Shown: positions 27,920 through 37,107 of the stretch, one piece after another
How positions within the stretch are numbered: position 1 is the first letter of the stretch
How the letters are laid out: the number at the start of each line of letters is the position of its first letter
Assembly (NCBI GenBank): GCA_937901745.1
Contig: CALGSZ010000106.1
Location: 1-64,000 of the forward strand
From: an uncultured Chloroflexota bacterium
GTDB lineage: Bacteria > Chloroflexota > Chloroflexia > Thermomicrobiales > UBA6265
Direction: 5' to 3'
Length of the DNA: 64,000 bases
Translations under genes and position numbers: made by a program
The notes under the pieces: model-generated
What the model was told of the DNA's origin: nothing
The model's database searches: none
The model's input: only the letters and a program-made list of their open reading frames with translations

Positions 27920-27925
27920 AGTATA
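27920..27925 (-). promoter_or_regulatory. -10 box touching the lepA start
   Basis: TATACT on the minus strand, 6 to 12 bases before the lepA ATG. If used, transcription would begin at or next to the start codon (leaderless). No -35 hexamer is evident, so support is limited. Confidence 0.35.
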
Positions 27926-27944
27926 GCTGAGGGGGAATGCCGCC

Positions 27945-29657
27945 CTACCTTCGAAGCCGGCCGGCAACCGACGAAGGCAAAGCTGATGCGGCGCGCTCGA
28001 TGAACTGTTGAAACTCCGGAATGCGCAGGAGGTAAGCGGCGAGGGCGTAAGCCCAGGCCGCCGCCAGAATCGCGATCAGCAGGAGCCCGATTTGCGCGAT
28101 CCGCGGTCCTGCGCCGGGAGCGGTCGCGGCTTCGAGGCGGGGTCGCATCGCCTCCGCGAGGACCGCCATCGCAGCCGTGGCCATCGCGACTTTCGAAAGC
28201 CACCACCCGAGCGTACTATCCATGCTGCCGAGGCGCCAGCGGAGGAAGACGAAAAGCGCGAGGGCTTCGATTCCGGTCGAGGTCGTGAGGGCGATCGCCA
28301 AGCCGGAGTGGCCGATTCGGGGCGCGAGGATGGCGCCGAGGACGATGTTGATGATGATGATCGCAATTCCCGTCGCGACGGGCGTCTTCGTGTCCTGCAG
28401 TGCATAAAAGACGCGGGTCAGTACCTCGACGAGACCGTACGCGACCAACCCCAGCGCCAGGAATGCGAGTGGATCACTGACGAGCCGGGTCGAGGTGATG
28501 CCGAACGCGCCAGTTTGGAACACTGTCTGGATGATCGCTGTGCGGAATTCGAAGAGGCCGACCGACGCAGGGAGGAGGAGGAACATCAGCGGTCCCAGTG
28601 CGCGCGAAAACGTCGAGCTTACTGTCGAGAGGTCTCCGCGCTCGTAAGCACGCGCCATCGCCGGAAAGACGACCGTCGAGATGCTCAGCGCCAGCACGCC
28701 ATGCGGCAGCATCATGATTTGCCAGGCGTAGTTGAGACCGGAGACGCGACCTTCGCCGATAGACGCCGCGAAGTGGTTGACGGCGATGAAGTTCAATTGG
28801 AACGCTGCCTGCCCAATCACACGCGGTCCGAGCAGACGCGCGACCGTGCTCAAACCAGGGGTATCGAGCGCCCAGGTGGGCCGGAACTCCATCCCGCAGC
28901 GGAGGAGTCCGGGAATTTGTACGCCGACGTGCAGCGCCGCTCCGACGATGACGCCAAGCGCGACGCCTTCGATTCCCCAGCGCGGCGCAAGAACGAGCGC
29001 CGCGGCGATGATCGCCACGTTGTAGAGCACCGGCGCGATAGCCGGCAGCGTGAAGAGATCCTGCGCCTCCAGGATGCCCTTGGCGGCAATGCCCAGACCG
29101 AGCAGAATCGGCGAGAGGAGCAGGAGGCGCATGATCCGCACGGCGAGGACGTGCGCCTCCGGCGGTAAGTCGGGCGCCACGATCGTGCCCATCAGCGGGT
29201 CCGCGAGGATGAACACGATCACGGCCATGATGACGACGGTTGTCGCCGTTAGCGTGATTACTGCCGACGCCAGCTGCCACGCGCGCTCCCGCTCGCCGCG
29301 TGTCAGGAAGCCCGCGAAGACGGGAATGAACGCGGAACCGAATGCGCCCGACATGATGACGAGAAAGAGGAGGTCGGGAATCCGAAAGGCGCTGACGTAG
29401 GCGTCCAGCTCCGCACTTGTGCCAAAGCGGTGCGCGAAGATGATCTCCCGAGCGAGACCGAGCACCCGGCTCAGAACGAACGCGCCGGCGACGATTGCCG
29501 CGCTCCGGCCGAAGGCGGGAGATGCGGGTCGCGACTCTGCCTGGGCATCTGCCGACGGCGCGCCGGTCGTGCTCTGGAGTGGCGTGGCGGTACCCGGCAG
29601 AACGCCGCTGGCTGCAGCCTGGATTTGGTTGTTGTTACCGCGCGAACCTGCTACCAT
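27945..29657 (-). CDS. murJ: Lipid II flippase MurJ (MviN)
   Basis: A 570-residue membrane protein of the MVF family with about 14 predicted helices. It flips lipid II across the inner membrane for peptidoglycan synthesis. The family start [28 protein letters not shown] (after a 50-residue Ala/Ser-rich cytoplasmic tail), [20 protein letters not shown], and the Arg/Lys-lined central segments are recognisable. The longest frame runs to 29936 across rpsT. I chose ATG 29657, before the N-terminal tail, but a ribosome site is not clear. It is divergent from rpsT with a 75-base gap and is followed by lepA. Confidence 0.92.
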   Translation of the reverse strand: MVAGSRGNNNQIQAAASGVLPGTATPLQSTTGAPSADAQAESRPASPAFGRSAAIVAGAFVLSRVLGLAREIIFAHRFGTSAELDAYVSAFRIPDLLFLVIMSGAFGSAFIPVFAGFLTRGERERAWQLASAVITLTATTVVIMAVIVFILADPLMGTIVAPDLPPEAHVLAVRIMRLLLLSPILLGLGIAAKGILEAQDLFTLPAIAPVLYNVAIIAAALVLAPRWGIEGVALGVIVGAALHVGVQIPGLLRCGMEFRPTWALDTPGLSTVARLLGPRVIGQAAFQLNFIAVNHFAASIGEGRVSGLNYAWQIMMLPHGVLALSISTVVFPAMARAYERGDLSTVSSTFSRALGPLMFLLLPASVGLFEFRTAIIQTVFQTGAFGITSTRLVSDPLAFLALGLVAYGLVEVLTRVFYALQDTKTPVATGIAIIIINIVLGAILAPRIGHSGLAIALTTSTGIEALALFVFLRWRLGSMDSTLGWWLSKVAMATAAMAVLAEAMRPRLEAATAPGAGPRIAQIGLLLIAILAAAWAYALAAYLLRIPEFQQFIERAASALPSSVAGRLRR

Positions 29658-29732
29658 CGGGAAGCTGCGGGTTGTGGACCGAATTTTGGCATGCCCGCCG
29701 TGGCTTGATGATTTGAGGTGAGGTGAGGATCG

Positions 29733-30011
29733 TTGGCAAATAGCAAGTCGGCGGAGAAGCGAATCCGCGTCGCTGAGCGGCGCCGCCAGCGAAATCGGCC
29801 GTATCGGACCGCGGCGCGAACGTTCGTCAAGCGGGCCGAGATGGCCATCCGGTCCGGTGACCGCGAGGCAGCGGCGCAGGCCGTGCGCGCGGCTCTCAGC
29901 ATGCTCGATCGCGTCGCGGGCAAGGGCATCATCCACAAGAACAATGCTGCGCGGCGCAAGTCGCGGCTGATGGCCAAGTTCAATCGCATGCTGAGCGAGA
30001 GCGGCGCGTAG
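29733..30011 (+). CDS. rpsT: 30S ribosomal protein S20
   Basis: A 92-residue basic protein that binds 16S rRNA early in 30S assembly. It begins ANSKSAEKRIRVAERRRQRNRP and ends KNNAARRKSRLMAKFNRML, as in the family. The start codon is TTG at 29733, preceded by a tandem GAGGTGAGGTGAGG purine run (29715-29728). A non-ATG start is also seen for S20 in E. coli, where it is linked to autogenous control. A strong hairpin follows at 30046-30074. Its neighbours, murJ (divergent) and holA (convergent), are unrelated. Confidence 0.96.
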   Translation: MANSKSAEKRIRVAERRRQRNRPYRTAARTFVKRAEMAIRSGDREAAAQAVRAALSMLDRVAGKGIIHKNNAARRKSRLMAKFNRMLSESGA

Positions 30012-30045
30012 GCGCCGGCGCTCAGCGCGTTACACCGAATCTGGG

Positions 30046-30074
30046 CGAGGGGCGACATCAGCGGTCGCCCCTCG
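30046..30074. terminator. rpsT/holA bidirectional terminator
   Basis: CGAGGGGCGAC (30046-30056) pairs perfectly with GTCGCCCCTCG (30064-30074) around a 7-base loop; the plus strand continues TTGTGTTGG. The loop contains the holA stop codon. It should end rpsT transcription and may also act on the convergent holA message. Confidence 0.75.
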
Positions 30075-31107
30075 TTGTGTTGGCTCCGGCGGCTGTCACC
30101 AGCGAATGAAGGACGTCAATCGGCTGTCGGAGCATGCCGCGCTTGGAGCGTCGTTCGATTTCGACGGCAGACATGACCATCTCGGACGGTGACTGCCGGA
30201 CGTCCCGCAAGCGCCGGCTCACGCTCGCCATGCGGCGGGGATTGCTCAATCCGATCTCGCGTCCAACGATCTCGGCGTCCACGTAACGGCCCGCTGCCGC
30301 GACGACCGAAAGCTCGATCTCTTGGAAGAGCTGCGCCGCGATTCGAGCCGGATCTTCGCCAGCGACGTGCAGCGCGCCAAGCTCCTTGACTGCTTCGCGT
30401 AACCTGCCGGTCATCGCCGCGTCGAGGAATGGGAAGACGCGGTCGTCGGTCGTGGGCGCGACCATCGCGCGCACGTGCTCCTGGCGAATCGGTCCGGGAT
30501 GGGCTGCTAGAACGAGCTTCTCGACCTCGTTGCGGAGCTCGTCGAGATCCGGAGGCCGGTCGTAGGCGGGATTGCTTGGCTTGTCCCGCCAAACACGGGG
30601 AAATTTCATCTCAGCCAAAAGGGCCGCCGCGCTTCGTTCGATCTCCGAGCCGGCCTGGTTCGCCACGTCCTGAAGCCAAGCGAGGAGCTTGTCGCCGCGC
30701 GGAGGCTCGCCGGTAACGATCTGGGTGGTCTTCGGTGCGGCCTTCTTCACCGCGGCCGGGACGGAGGTCAGGGAAGGATCGGTGAGAATCAAGACGTTAG
30801 GCTCGGGGACCGAGGCGAAGAGTCGGGCGATGTCGAAGCCCTTCGCGCTCGTCGCACGTTCCTCACGATCCTCTCCGACGCTGCTCCCACCGCCTCGACC
30901 TAGGCGGGCCATCAACCCTTCGATAATGACCACGCGTGAGCCGCCGAAGAAGGCGCTCGCGCTCGCGGCCGCCACGGCTTCCTCGATGGATAATGACTTG
31001 CCGTCGAGCCGGACGGTGTTCAAGCCATCAGGGTCATGGGCGAGGCGAAGGCGCTCGACCTCGGTGCGAGCGGTGGCCGCGTCTGGCCCGAGGACTAAGA
31101 TGATCAC
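30058..31107 (-). CDS. holA: DNA polymerase III delta subunit
   Basis: A 349-residue clamp-loader subunit that opens the beta sliding clamp. The N-terminal fold VLGPDAATARTEVERLR, the middle FGGSRVVIIEGLMARLG and the C-terminal AAQLFQEIELSVVAAAGRY and SNPRRMASVSRRLRD segments match the HolA family. Translation starts with GTG at 31107. Sequence is diverged, as is usual for this subunit, but length and order are right. It is convergent with rpsT, and its stop lies in the terminator loop. On the other side it diverges from fabF across a ~290-base gap that holds a dispersed repeat copy. Confidence 0.9.
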   Translation of the reverse strand: MIILVLGPDAATARTEVERLRLAHDPDGLNTVRLDGKSLSIEEAVAAASASAFFGGSRVVIIEGLMARLGRGGGSSVGEDREERATSAKGFDIARLFASVPEPNVLILTDPSLTSVPAAVKKAAPKTTQIVTGEPPRGDKLLAWLQDVANQAGSEIERSAAALLAEMKFPRVWRDKPSNPAYDRPPDLDELRNEVEKLVLAAHPGPIRQEHVRAMVAPTTDDRVFPFLDAAMTGRLREAVKELGALHVAGEDPARIAAQLFQEIELSVVAAAGRYVDAEIVGREIGLSNPRRMASVSRRLRDVRQSPSEMVMSAVEIERRSKRGMLRQPIDVLHSLVTAAGANTTRGDR

Positions 31108-31258
31108 GGCTGATCACCGGGGAACGACGATCTTACGCCCGTGGTGAACGGGGCCCGGGCGTCGTCGGAAGGGCCGAACCGGAGCGTCGCGAGCGTGCGC
31201 GTCATGCGAGTCACCTCCGCGCGAGGGTAGCACGGCGACGCCCGGCCAACAAGCCAAT

Positions 31259-31271
31259 CACGACATATCCC
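31259..31271 (+). repeat. Dispersed 13-base repeat, copy 2
   Basis: CACGACATATCCC again, intergenic between holA and fabF. A 6-bp hairpin (GGAGTC with GACTCC, 31273-31290) follows directly, as a small hairpin does at copy 1. Confidence 0.7.
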
Positions 31272-31398
31272 AGGAGTCATGCAGGACTCCGCGGCGTCAA
31301 CTCGTAGAATCGCGACCAGCGTGCGATCATCCATCCAGCGCCGTTCGGATAGATTCAAGAGTTCCGAGGTGGAGGCGAAATCAGGGCGGGGTGAAACG

Positions 31399-32658
31399 AT
31401 GAGCGTAGAACGGCGGCGGCGCGTGGTCGTAACCGGAATGGGGGCGATCTCGCCGCTCGGATTGACGGTCGAAGAGAACTGGGCGGGCGCGGCGGCGGGG
31501 CGCTCCGGCATCGCGCCGATCAGCAGATTCGATCCCACTGGATTCGAGACGACGTTTGCCGGAGAGGTGCGAGGCTTCGATGCCGCGGCTGTAATCGGAA
31601 AGAAGGAGTCGCGGCGAATGGACCGGTATGCCCAATTCGCCGTCGCGGCTGCCCAGGAAGCGGCCGAGCAGGCCGGCCTCACCTCGACGCCGGTCGATCC
31701 TCGCCGCATTGGCGTGCTGATCGGTACCGGAATGGGAGCGATGGAGGCGCTTGAGAATGGCGCCGCCACGCTCCTGTCGGAAGGGCCGCGTCGTCTGAGC
31801 CCATACTTCGCGCCGATGTCGCTGCCGAACATGGCGGCAGGCATGGTCTCGATCGCGGTCGGCGCGAAGGGCCCGAATTTCGCCCCGGTCTCCGCCTGCG
31901 CGAGCGCTGGTCACGCGATCGGCGAGGCGGTGCGGATGATCCGCGAGGGGTTAGCGGACATCGTCTACGCGGGCGGCGCGGAAGCACCTGTGACACGCTT
32001 AGGAGTCGCCGGCTTCAACGCGATGGGCGCTCTCTCACGTCGAAACGACGATCCGCAGGGAGCGAGCCGGCCGTTCGATGCCGAGCGAGATGGCTTCGTC
32101 CTCTCAGAAGGAGCGGCGGTGCTCGTCCTCGAAGCGCTCGACCATGCGCTCGAGCGTGGAGCGACGATCCTCGGCGAGGTGAGCGGCTACGGCGCGACGG
32201 ACGACGCGAACCACATCGTCCAGCCGGCGCCGGGCGGCGAGGGTGCGGCGCGGGCGATCGCGATCGCGCTGGCCGACGCTGGCCTTTCGCCCGAGGAAAT
32301 CGATTACATCAACGCCCACGGAACCTCGACGCAGCTCAACGAGAAGCTGGAGACGCAAGCGATCAAGACCGCGTTCGGCGAGCGGGCGTACCAAATCCCG
32401 ATCAGCTCGACGAAGTCAATGACGGGGCATCTGCTCGGGGCAGCTGGAGCGCTCGAAGCGGTGATCTGCCTAAAGGCGATCGCCGCTCAGTGCGTGCCAC
32501 CCACGATCAACTACACAACGCCGGACCCCGACTGCGACCTCGATTACGTGCCGAATGTCGCGCGGCCGGCGAAGTTGCGGCATGTGCTGAGCAACTCAAT
32601 GGGGTTCGGCGGACACAACGTCGCGCTGATCTTGTCCGCCTACAATGAGGACGCCTAG
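31399..32658 (+). CDS. fabF: 3-oxoacyl-[acyl-carrier-protein] synthase II
   Basis: A 419-residue condensing enzyme of fatty acid elongation. The start RRRVVVTGMGAISPLG, the active-site Cys in SACASAGHAIGEA, the His in INAHGTSTQLNE and the His in MTGHLLGAAGALE are all present, as is the glycine-rich end MGFGGHNVALI. ATG 31399 follows GGGCGGGGTG. It stands alone: no acpP, fabG or fabD is adjacent, though acpS is at 42745. A strong hairpin lies between it and the convergent sigA. Confidence 0.95.
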   Translation: MSVERRRRVVVTGMGAISPLGLTVEENWAGAAAGRSGIAPISRFDPTGFETTFAGEVRGFDAAAVIGKKESRRMDRYAQFAVAAAQEAAEQAGLTSTPVDPRRIGVLIGTGMGAMEALENGAATLLSEGPRRLSPYFAPMSLPNMAAGMVSIAVGAKGPNFAPVSACASAGHAIGEAVRMIREGLADIVYAGGAEAPVTRLGVAGFNAMGALSRRNDDPQGASRPFDAERDGFVLSEGAAVLVLEALDHALERGATILGEVSGYGATDDANHIVQPAPGGEGAARAIAIALADAGLSPEEIDYINAHGTSTQLNEKLETQAIKTAFGERAYQIPISSTKSMTGHLLGAAGALEAVICLKAIAAQCVPPTINYTTPDPDCDLDYVPNVARPAKLRHVLSNSMGFGGHNVALILSAYNEDA

Positions 32659-32691
32659 CGACCTCGATTGCTAAGGGGTCTCAAGAGCGAA

Positions 32692-32743
32692 CGGCGCGAG
32701 GCGATGCGATGAATCGTTCGGCCCATCGCGTCGCCTCGCGCCG
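32692..32743. terminator. Strong hairpin between fabF and sigA
   Basis: A 20-bp stem with one wobble pair (arms 32692-32711 and 32724-32743) around a 12-base loop. It lies between the convergent fabF and sigA stops. No long T-tract follows on either strand. The stem alone is strong enough to suggest a bidirectional terminator or an RNA-protecting structure. Confidence 0.7.
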
Positions 32744-32750
32744 CCGTCGC

Positions 32751-33884
32751 TTACTCAAGGTATCCGCGAAGCTGCCGGCTGTAACTCGGGTGGCGCAGCT
32801 TTCGTAGCGCCTTGGCCTCGATCTGCCGGATCCGCTCTCGCGTGATCCCGAACTCGCGGCCGACCTCTTCGAGCGTGCGGAAGCGGCCATCCTCGAGACC
32901 GAACCGGAGGATGATGATCTTGCGCTCGCGCTCGGTCAGCTTGGCGAGCGCGTCGGAGATCTGAGACTTGAGGAGCTGCTGCGAGGCGACTTCCACCGGC
33001 TGCGGTGCCGAATCATCTTCGATGAAATCGCCAAGCAGCGCGTCGCCTTCCTGCCCGACCGGCGCTTCCAGGGAGACCGGATGCCGCGACACGTCCAACA
33101 CCTGCCGGACCTTGTCGTCGGGCACGTCCATCGCGCGGGCGATCTCTTCTCGCGTCGGCTCCCGCTCGAGAATCTGCTGGAGCCGGTGGCTCGTCTTGCG
33201 AACGCGGTTGATCGTCTCGCCGACGTGGACGGGTAGGCGAATCGTGCGGCTCTGATCGGAGATCGCGCGCGTGATTGCCTGCCGGATCCACCACGTCGCA
33301 TACGTGCTGAACTTGTAACCGCGCTTGTAGTCGAACTTATCCGTCGCCTTCATCAAGCCGATGTTGCCTTCCTGGATGAGATCGAGGAAGGAGAGACCTC
33401 GGCCGACGTACTTCTTGGCGACGGAGACGACGAGGCGGAGATTCGCTTGGATCAGGTGGGCGCGCGCCTTTTCCCCGTCGAGCTTGAGCGCCTCGAGCTC
33501 TGCGCGCTCTTCCGGCCGATACTGCCCGGACTTCAGCCGAGCTTCGGCGATCTTGCCCTGCTCCATCCGCTTCGCGAGCCAGACCTCTTCCTGCATCGTC
33601 AGCAGGTCCGTCTCGCCGATTTCCTGGAGATAGAGCCGGACGGAGTCGCCAACCCCGCTAGTGCCAGGCTCAGTCGTTTCACGCTCGACCGTCGCGGACT
33701 CCCGGAGCCTGGTCGAGGGTGGGGGCGGGGCGTGATCGACGATCTCAATCCCCTCTGAAAGGAGCCAGGCGTAGAGATCGTCGAGACTTTCGACGTTTTC
33801 GTCTGAGTTGGGAAGGTAGGCGATGATGTCGTCGGAAAGAAGGTAACCTTGATCCTTGCCTTTAGAAATGAGCGACGTGAACAT
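32751..33884 (-). CDS. sigA: Principal sigma-70 family factor
   Basis: A 377-residue sigma factor. A short N-terminal sigma-1.1-like part ([14 protein letters not shown] region) is followed by region 1.2 ([17 protein letters not shown]). Region 2 contains [29 protein letters not shown], and region 3 follows. Region 4.2 is [26 protein letters not shown]. This is the primary housekeeping type, so the window's TTGACA/TATAAT-like promoters should be its targets. ATG 33884 fits family length. The gene has its own promoter at 34076-34104 and a ~185-base leader holding a terminator-like hairpin. Confidence 0.95.
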   Translation of the reverse strand: MFTSLISKGKDQGYLLSDDIIAYLPNSDENVESLDDLYAWLLSEGIEIVDHAPPPPSTRLRESATVERETTEPGTSGVGDSVRLYLQEIGETDLLTMQEEVWLAKRMEQGKIAEARLKSGQYRPEERAELEALKLDGEKARAHLIQANLRLVVSVAKKYVGRGLSFLDLIQEGNIGLMKATDKFDYKRGYKFSTYATWWIRQAITRAISDQSRTIRLPVHVGETINRVRKTSHRLQQILEREPTREEIARAMDVPDDKVRQVLDVSRHPVSLEAPVGQEGDALLGDFIEDDSAPQPVEVASQQLLKSQISDALAKLTERERKIIILRFGLEDGRFRTLEEVGREFGITRERIRQIEAKALRKLRHPSYSRQLRGYLE

Positions 33885-33950
33885 CGGGTGTCACACCACC
33901 TCGCCTACGCGCATCCGCCCGCCGAGCTCCAGGAGGCGGGTGCGCGGCAA

Positions 33951-33979
33951 ACAAAAGCCCCACGCCCGTGGCAGTGGGG
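33951..33979 (-). terminator. Terminator-like hairpin in the sigA leader
   Basis: On the minus strand CCCCAC (33979-33974) and GTGGGG (33963-33958) pair. Inside them GCC and GGC extend the stem, and CTTTTGTTTG follows. It lies between the sigA promoter and the start codon, so it could act as an attenuator. The rest of 33885-34211 holds the two divergent promoters and no gene. Confidence 0.6.
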
Positions 33980-34075
33980 AGGCCGCACAGCACCGCTCAG
34001 TTTGGAGGGATGCGGGGACCGCGGGTAGTCATGAGCCCTCGCCTGGCCCTGAATCGAGAATTCGCCTGCGAAACC

Positions 34076-34104
34076 ATTGTACGGGACGATTGCGTGGATT
34101 TCAA
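34076..34104 (-). promoter_or_regulatory. sigA promoter
   Basis: Minus strand: -35 TTGAAA (34104-34099), a 17-base spacer, -10 TACAAT (34081-34076). Transcription would start near 34069, leaving a leader of about 185 bases. Confidence 0.75.
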
Positions 34105-34162
34105 GATGATGTTATTGCCTTTCATATCGTGAGCGCGAGACTCCAGATTCGGCCCGGCCCGA

Positions 34163-34171
34163 TGGTATACT
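34163..34171 (+). promoter_or_regulatory. Extended -10 promoter of yebC
   Basis: TGGTATACT forms an extended -10 element about 40 bases before the yebC ATG. No -35 hexamer is evident. Confidence 0.55.
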
Positions 34172-34211
34172 TTGAAAGGCAGGCTGGAACTCGGGTCAGG
34201 AGCAATGTGCT

Positions 34212-34958
34212 ATGGCTGGACACTCTAAGTGGGCACAAATCAAGCGCCAAAAGGGCGCCAACGACGCAAAGCGCGGTCAACTCTTCACGAAGCTGGCGCG
34301 AGAAATTACCGTTGCTGCGAGATCCGGCTTGCCTGACCCTGACGCGAACTTCCGGCTTCGCATGGCCATCCAGAAGGCCCGCGCCGAGAACATGCCCAAG
34401 GAGAACATTGATCGGGCGATCGAGCGGGCGAAGGGTGGCTCGTCGGCTGACAACTTCGAAGAGATCTTCTACGAGGGCTATGGCCCTGGCGGTGTCGCGC
34501 TGATGATTCAGGCGATGACGGATAACCGCAACCGGACCGTCAGCGAGATCCGCGCCATCATGACGCGAAGTGGAGGAACACTCGGAGAGAGCGGCAGCGT
34601 GTCCTGGATGTTCGACCAAGTCGGACATATCGTGGTCAATCCAGGCTCGCTCGATCCGGATGAGGTTGCGCTCGTCGCAATCGATGCCGGAGCCACCGAC
34701 GTCCAGGTGGAGTCGGACACCGTCGACGTCTACACGGAGCTGGCGGATTTGCACCGGGTGCAGGAGGCGCTCGTCGCCGCGGGTCTCGAGGTCACTGAGG
34801 CCTCGCCGGTGATGCGGCCGAAGACGCTTGTCACGCCGGACGACGACACGGCCGTCAAGGCGCTCCGGTTACTCGAGAAGTTGGAAGACCTCGACGACGT
34901 TCAGCAGGTGTACACCAACCTCGACGTCACGGAAGAGGTCTTGGCTCAGGTCGGCTAG
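34212..34958 (+). CDS. yebC: YebC/PmpR-family transcription/translation regulator
   Basis: A 248-residue protein of the YebC family; members bind DNA as regulators, and some help ribosomes translate polyproline. It begins [32 protein letters not shown], the invariant family start, and includes [31 protein letters not shown]. Length is typical. ATG 34212 follows CAGGAG. It heads the run yebC-ruvC-tlyA-larB; yebC next to ruvC is a common bacterial arrangement. Confidence 0.95.
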   Translation: MAGHSKWAQIKRQKGANDAKRGQLFTKLAREITVAARSGLPDPDANFRLRMAIQKARAENMPKENIDRAIERAKGGSSADNFEEIFYEGYGPGGVALMIQAMTDNRNRTVSEIRAIMTRSGGTLGESGSVSWMFDQVGHIVVNPGSLDPDEVALVAIDAGATDVQVESDTVDVYTELADLHRVQEALVAAGLEVTEASPVMRPKTLVTPDDDTAVKALRLLEKLEDLDDVQQVYTNLDVTEEVLAQVG

Positions 34959-34988
34959 GCATCTGACACCCCAAGGTGCATATCACGC

Positions 34989-35501
34989 GTGATCACGCTC
35001 GGCATCGATCCGGGAACGGCCCGCCTTGGCTTTGGCGTCGTTGCCGCCAACGGTGAGGCGCGGCTTGTCGAGAGCGGCGTCGTGGCGACTCCCGCGAATC
35101 GCCCGATGCCGGAACGGTTGCTCGCGCTCTTCGACGCGGTGACGGATCTGCTCGAGCGGCACCGGCCGGACGTGGTTGCGATCGAAGAACTCTTCTTCGC
35201 GCGCAACGTGACGACCGCGATCGCGGTGGGGCAGGCTCGGGGAGTCGTTCTACTGGCCGCGGCTCGCGCGGGCACTCCGGTCGTCGAGTACAGCCCGTCC
35301 GAGGTCAAGCACGCGATCGTGGGCTACGGGAAGGCCGAGAAGGCGCAGATGCAGGTGATGGTGCGGATGCTGCTCGGTCTCGACCATATCCCGCAGCCGG
35401 ACGATGCGGCCGACGCTCTCGCGGTCGCGCTCTGCCACGTCCACCGGCGCGCGTTCGCCGAGCGGACAGGGCTGACCTCGCTCGACGCGGGCGAGTCGTG
35501 A
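34989..35501 (+). CDS. ruvC: Crossover junction endodeoxyribonuclease RuvC
   Basis: A 170-residue Holliday-junction resolvase. The acidic catalytic residues lie in [14 protein letters not shown] (Asp7), IEELFF and [13 protein letters not shown]. The start is GTG 34989, 30 bases after yebC. Its TGA overlaps the tlyA GTG as GTGA. The usual partners ruvA and ruvB are not in the window. Confidence 0.95.
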   Translation: MITLGIDPGTARLGFGVVAANGEARLVESGVVATPANRPMPERLLALFDAVTDLLERHRPDVVAIEELFFARNVTTAIAVGQARGVVLLAAARAGTPVVEYSPSEVKHAIVGYGKAEKAQMQVMVRMLLGLDHIPQPDDAADALAVALCHVHRRAFAERTGLTSLDAGES

Positions 35502-36322
35502 TCGCCGTGCGGCAGCGTCTCGATGAGTCGCTTGTCGAGCGTGGCCTCGCCGACACGCGCTCGCGGGCGCGGGCGCTCATTCTGGCTGGCGACGTCCTGG
35601 TCAACGATCAGCCAGCGACGCGCGCGGGCATGCTCGTCTCACCGACGGACCGCATCGAGCTGCGCGAGCGGCCGCGGTTCGTGAGCCGTGGCGGCGAGAA
35701 GTTGGCGCACGCGCTGGAAGTCTTCGGCCTGGACGTCACGGGTTGGGTCTGCGCCGACCTTGGCGCCAGCACCGGCGGGTTCACCGATTGCTTACTGCAA
35801 GCCGGCGCGACGCGAGTCTACGCTATCGACGTCGGGTACGGGCTGCTGGATCCGAAGCTGCGGGACGATCCGCGCGTCGTCGTCATGGAGCGCACGAACG
35901 CGCGCTACCTTGAGAGATTGCCGGAGCCAGTCAATCTCGTGACGATTGACGTGTCGTTCATCTCGCTGCGACTGATCTTCCCGGCCGCGGCGCGGATTCT
36001 GACTCCCGGCGGCTGGTGCGTCCCGCTCATCAAGCCGCAGTTCGAGGCGGGGAGGCGAGAGGTGCGGCGCGGGGTGGTGCGGGATCCGGCCGTGCACCGG
36101 CGAGTTCTGGAAGAGGTGCTTGAAGTTGCTGCCGAATCGGGCTTCCGTCTCCTCGGCCTGACACGCTCCCCGTTGCTGGGCCCGGCGGGTAATGTCGAGT
36201 TTCTAGCCTGCCTGAGATTGGAGGACCGGGCTACAGAAGGGGAGGGAACGGCCGAGGAGGATGACCGGCAGCTCAGGGAGCGGTTGATCAAGCAGGTGCT
36301 GGCGGGGGAGGGACGGGAGTGA
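35498..36322 (+). CDS. tlyA: TlyA-family rRNA 2'-O-methyltransferase
   Basis: A 274-residue protein. The N-terminal S4 RNA-binding domain ([30 protein letters not shown]) is followed by an FtsJ-type methyltransferase with the SAM motif [14 protein letters not shown], then [11 protein letters not shown] and [10 protein letters not shown]. The TlyA family methylates 16S and 23S rRNA in mycobacteria. Translation is coupled to ruvC by GTGA and to larB by another GTGA. The tail is acidic and may be flexible. Confidence 0.92.
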   Translation: MIAVRQRLDESLVERGLADTRSRARALILAGDVLVNDQPATRAGMLVSPTDRIELRERPRFVSRGGEKLAHALEVFGLDVTGWVCADLGASTGGFTDCLLQAGATRVYAIDVGYGLLDPKLRDDPRVVVMERTNARYLERLPEPVNLVTIDVSFISLRLIFPAAARILTPGGWCVPLIKPQFEAGRREVRRGVVRDPAVHRRVLEEVLEVAAESGFRLLGLTRSPLLGPAGNVEFLACLRLEDRATEGEGTAEEDDRQLRERLIKQVLAGEGRE

Positions 36323-37107
36323 CGGAGCGACCGTTCGATGCGCTGCGGCGCGCCCTACACGACATATCCCCTGAGCCCAACCATCACACTCCCCACTCCC
36401 GCCCTGACGCACAGCGCCAAGCCCGCGCCGGCGCTCCGGAGATCATCTTTGCCGCGGGCAAGGAGCCCGATCACGTCCTGGCCAATCTCGTCACATTGGC
36501 GAAAGAGAACGGCCGGGCAATCGCGACGCGCTGCCCTGAGGGACTCGCTGACTACCTCGCGGAAAGGCTGCCGGCTGGCTACGCGCTGACGACAGTTGCT
36601 AGAGCGCGGGCTGTCGTCGTTGCTCGGGAAGGATGCTCCCCGCCGCGGATCGGTGGTCGCGTCGGCATCCTGACTGCCGGCACATCAGATGCGCCCGTCG
36701 CGGCGGAGGCAGAGCTTGTCGCGCGCGAATTGGGCTGCGAGACGCGGATCGCCTTCGATGTCGGCGTGGCCGGTCTCCATCGGCTGGTCGCGCCGCTTGA
36801 GGCGATGACGGAATGGGATGCCGACGTACTCATCGTGGTCGCGGGAATGGATGGCGCGCTGCCGTCGGTCGTCGCCGGACTCGTCGCCGTGCCGGTCATC
36901 GGAGTCCCGACGTCGACCGGATATGGCTACGGTGGGCGCGGCGAGGGAGCACTGATGACCATGCTACAGACGTGCGCTCCTGGCCTCGTTGTTGTCAACA
37001 TCGACAACGGCGTCGGCGCCGGCATCTCGGCCGCACTGATTGCCAATCGCGTCGCAGCGCGAGAGGGTCGAGATTCAGCTACCGGTTCAGGGCAAGAGAG
37101 CGGATGA
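36319..37107 (+). CDS. larB: LarB-like nickel-pincer cofactor biosynthesis protein (AIR-carboxylase fold)
   Basis: A 262-residue protein. LarB carboxylates and hydrolyses nicotinic acid adenine dinucleotide in the first step of lactate racemase cofactor synthesis. The DxxRxxRxGxPE motif (D30, R33, R36, G38, P40, E41) is followed by IIFAAGKEPD. The AIR-carboxylase-like core has VGILTAGTSDAPVAAEA, VAGMDGALPSVVAGL and the GYGYGGRGEGALMTMLQ end. The ~12 residues before the motif are unusual and are encoded by a copy of the 13-base dispersed repeat. Neither larC, larE nor larA is nearby. It overlaps the convergent meaB by 29 bases at its 3' end. Confidence 0.9.
   Translation: MTERPFDALRRALHDISPEPNHHTPHSRPDAQRQARAGAPEIIFAAGKEPDHVLANLVTLAKENGRAIATRCPEGLADYLAERLPAGYALTTVARARAVVVAREGCSPPRIGGRVGILTAGTSDAPVAAEAELVARELGCETRIAFDVGVAGLHRLVAPLEAMTEWDADVLIVVAGMDGALPSVVAGLVAVPVIGVPTSTGYGYGGRGEGALMTMLQTCAPGLVVVNIDNGVGAGISAALIANRVAAREGRDSATGSGQESG
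36358..36370 (+). repeat. Dispersed 13-base repeat, copy 3, inside larB
   Basis: CACGACATATCCC encodes residues 14-18 (HDISP, sharing the first base of the Pro codon) of LarB, in a segment that does not look like the usual family N-terminus. The other copies are intergenic. Confidence 0.65.

Noticed and set aside
28008..29168. A 386-residue plus-strand open frame
   Set aside because: Antisense to murJ, extremely rich in Arg/Asp/Glu, with no recognisable fold.
33960..34020. A T-box riboswitch before sigA
   Set aside because: The sequence before the hairpin (AGCGGTGCTGTGCGG) only loosely resembles the T-box core, and T-boxes precede aminoacyl-tRNA or amino-acid genes. I keep only the hairpin.
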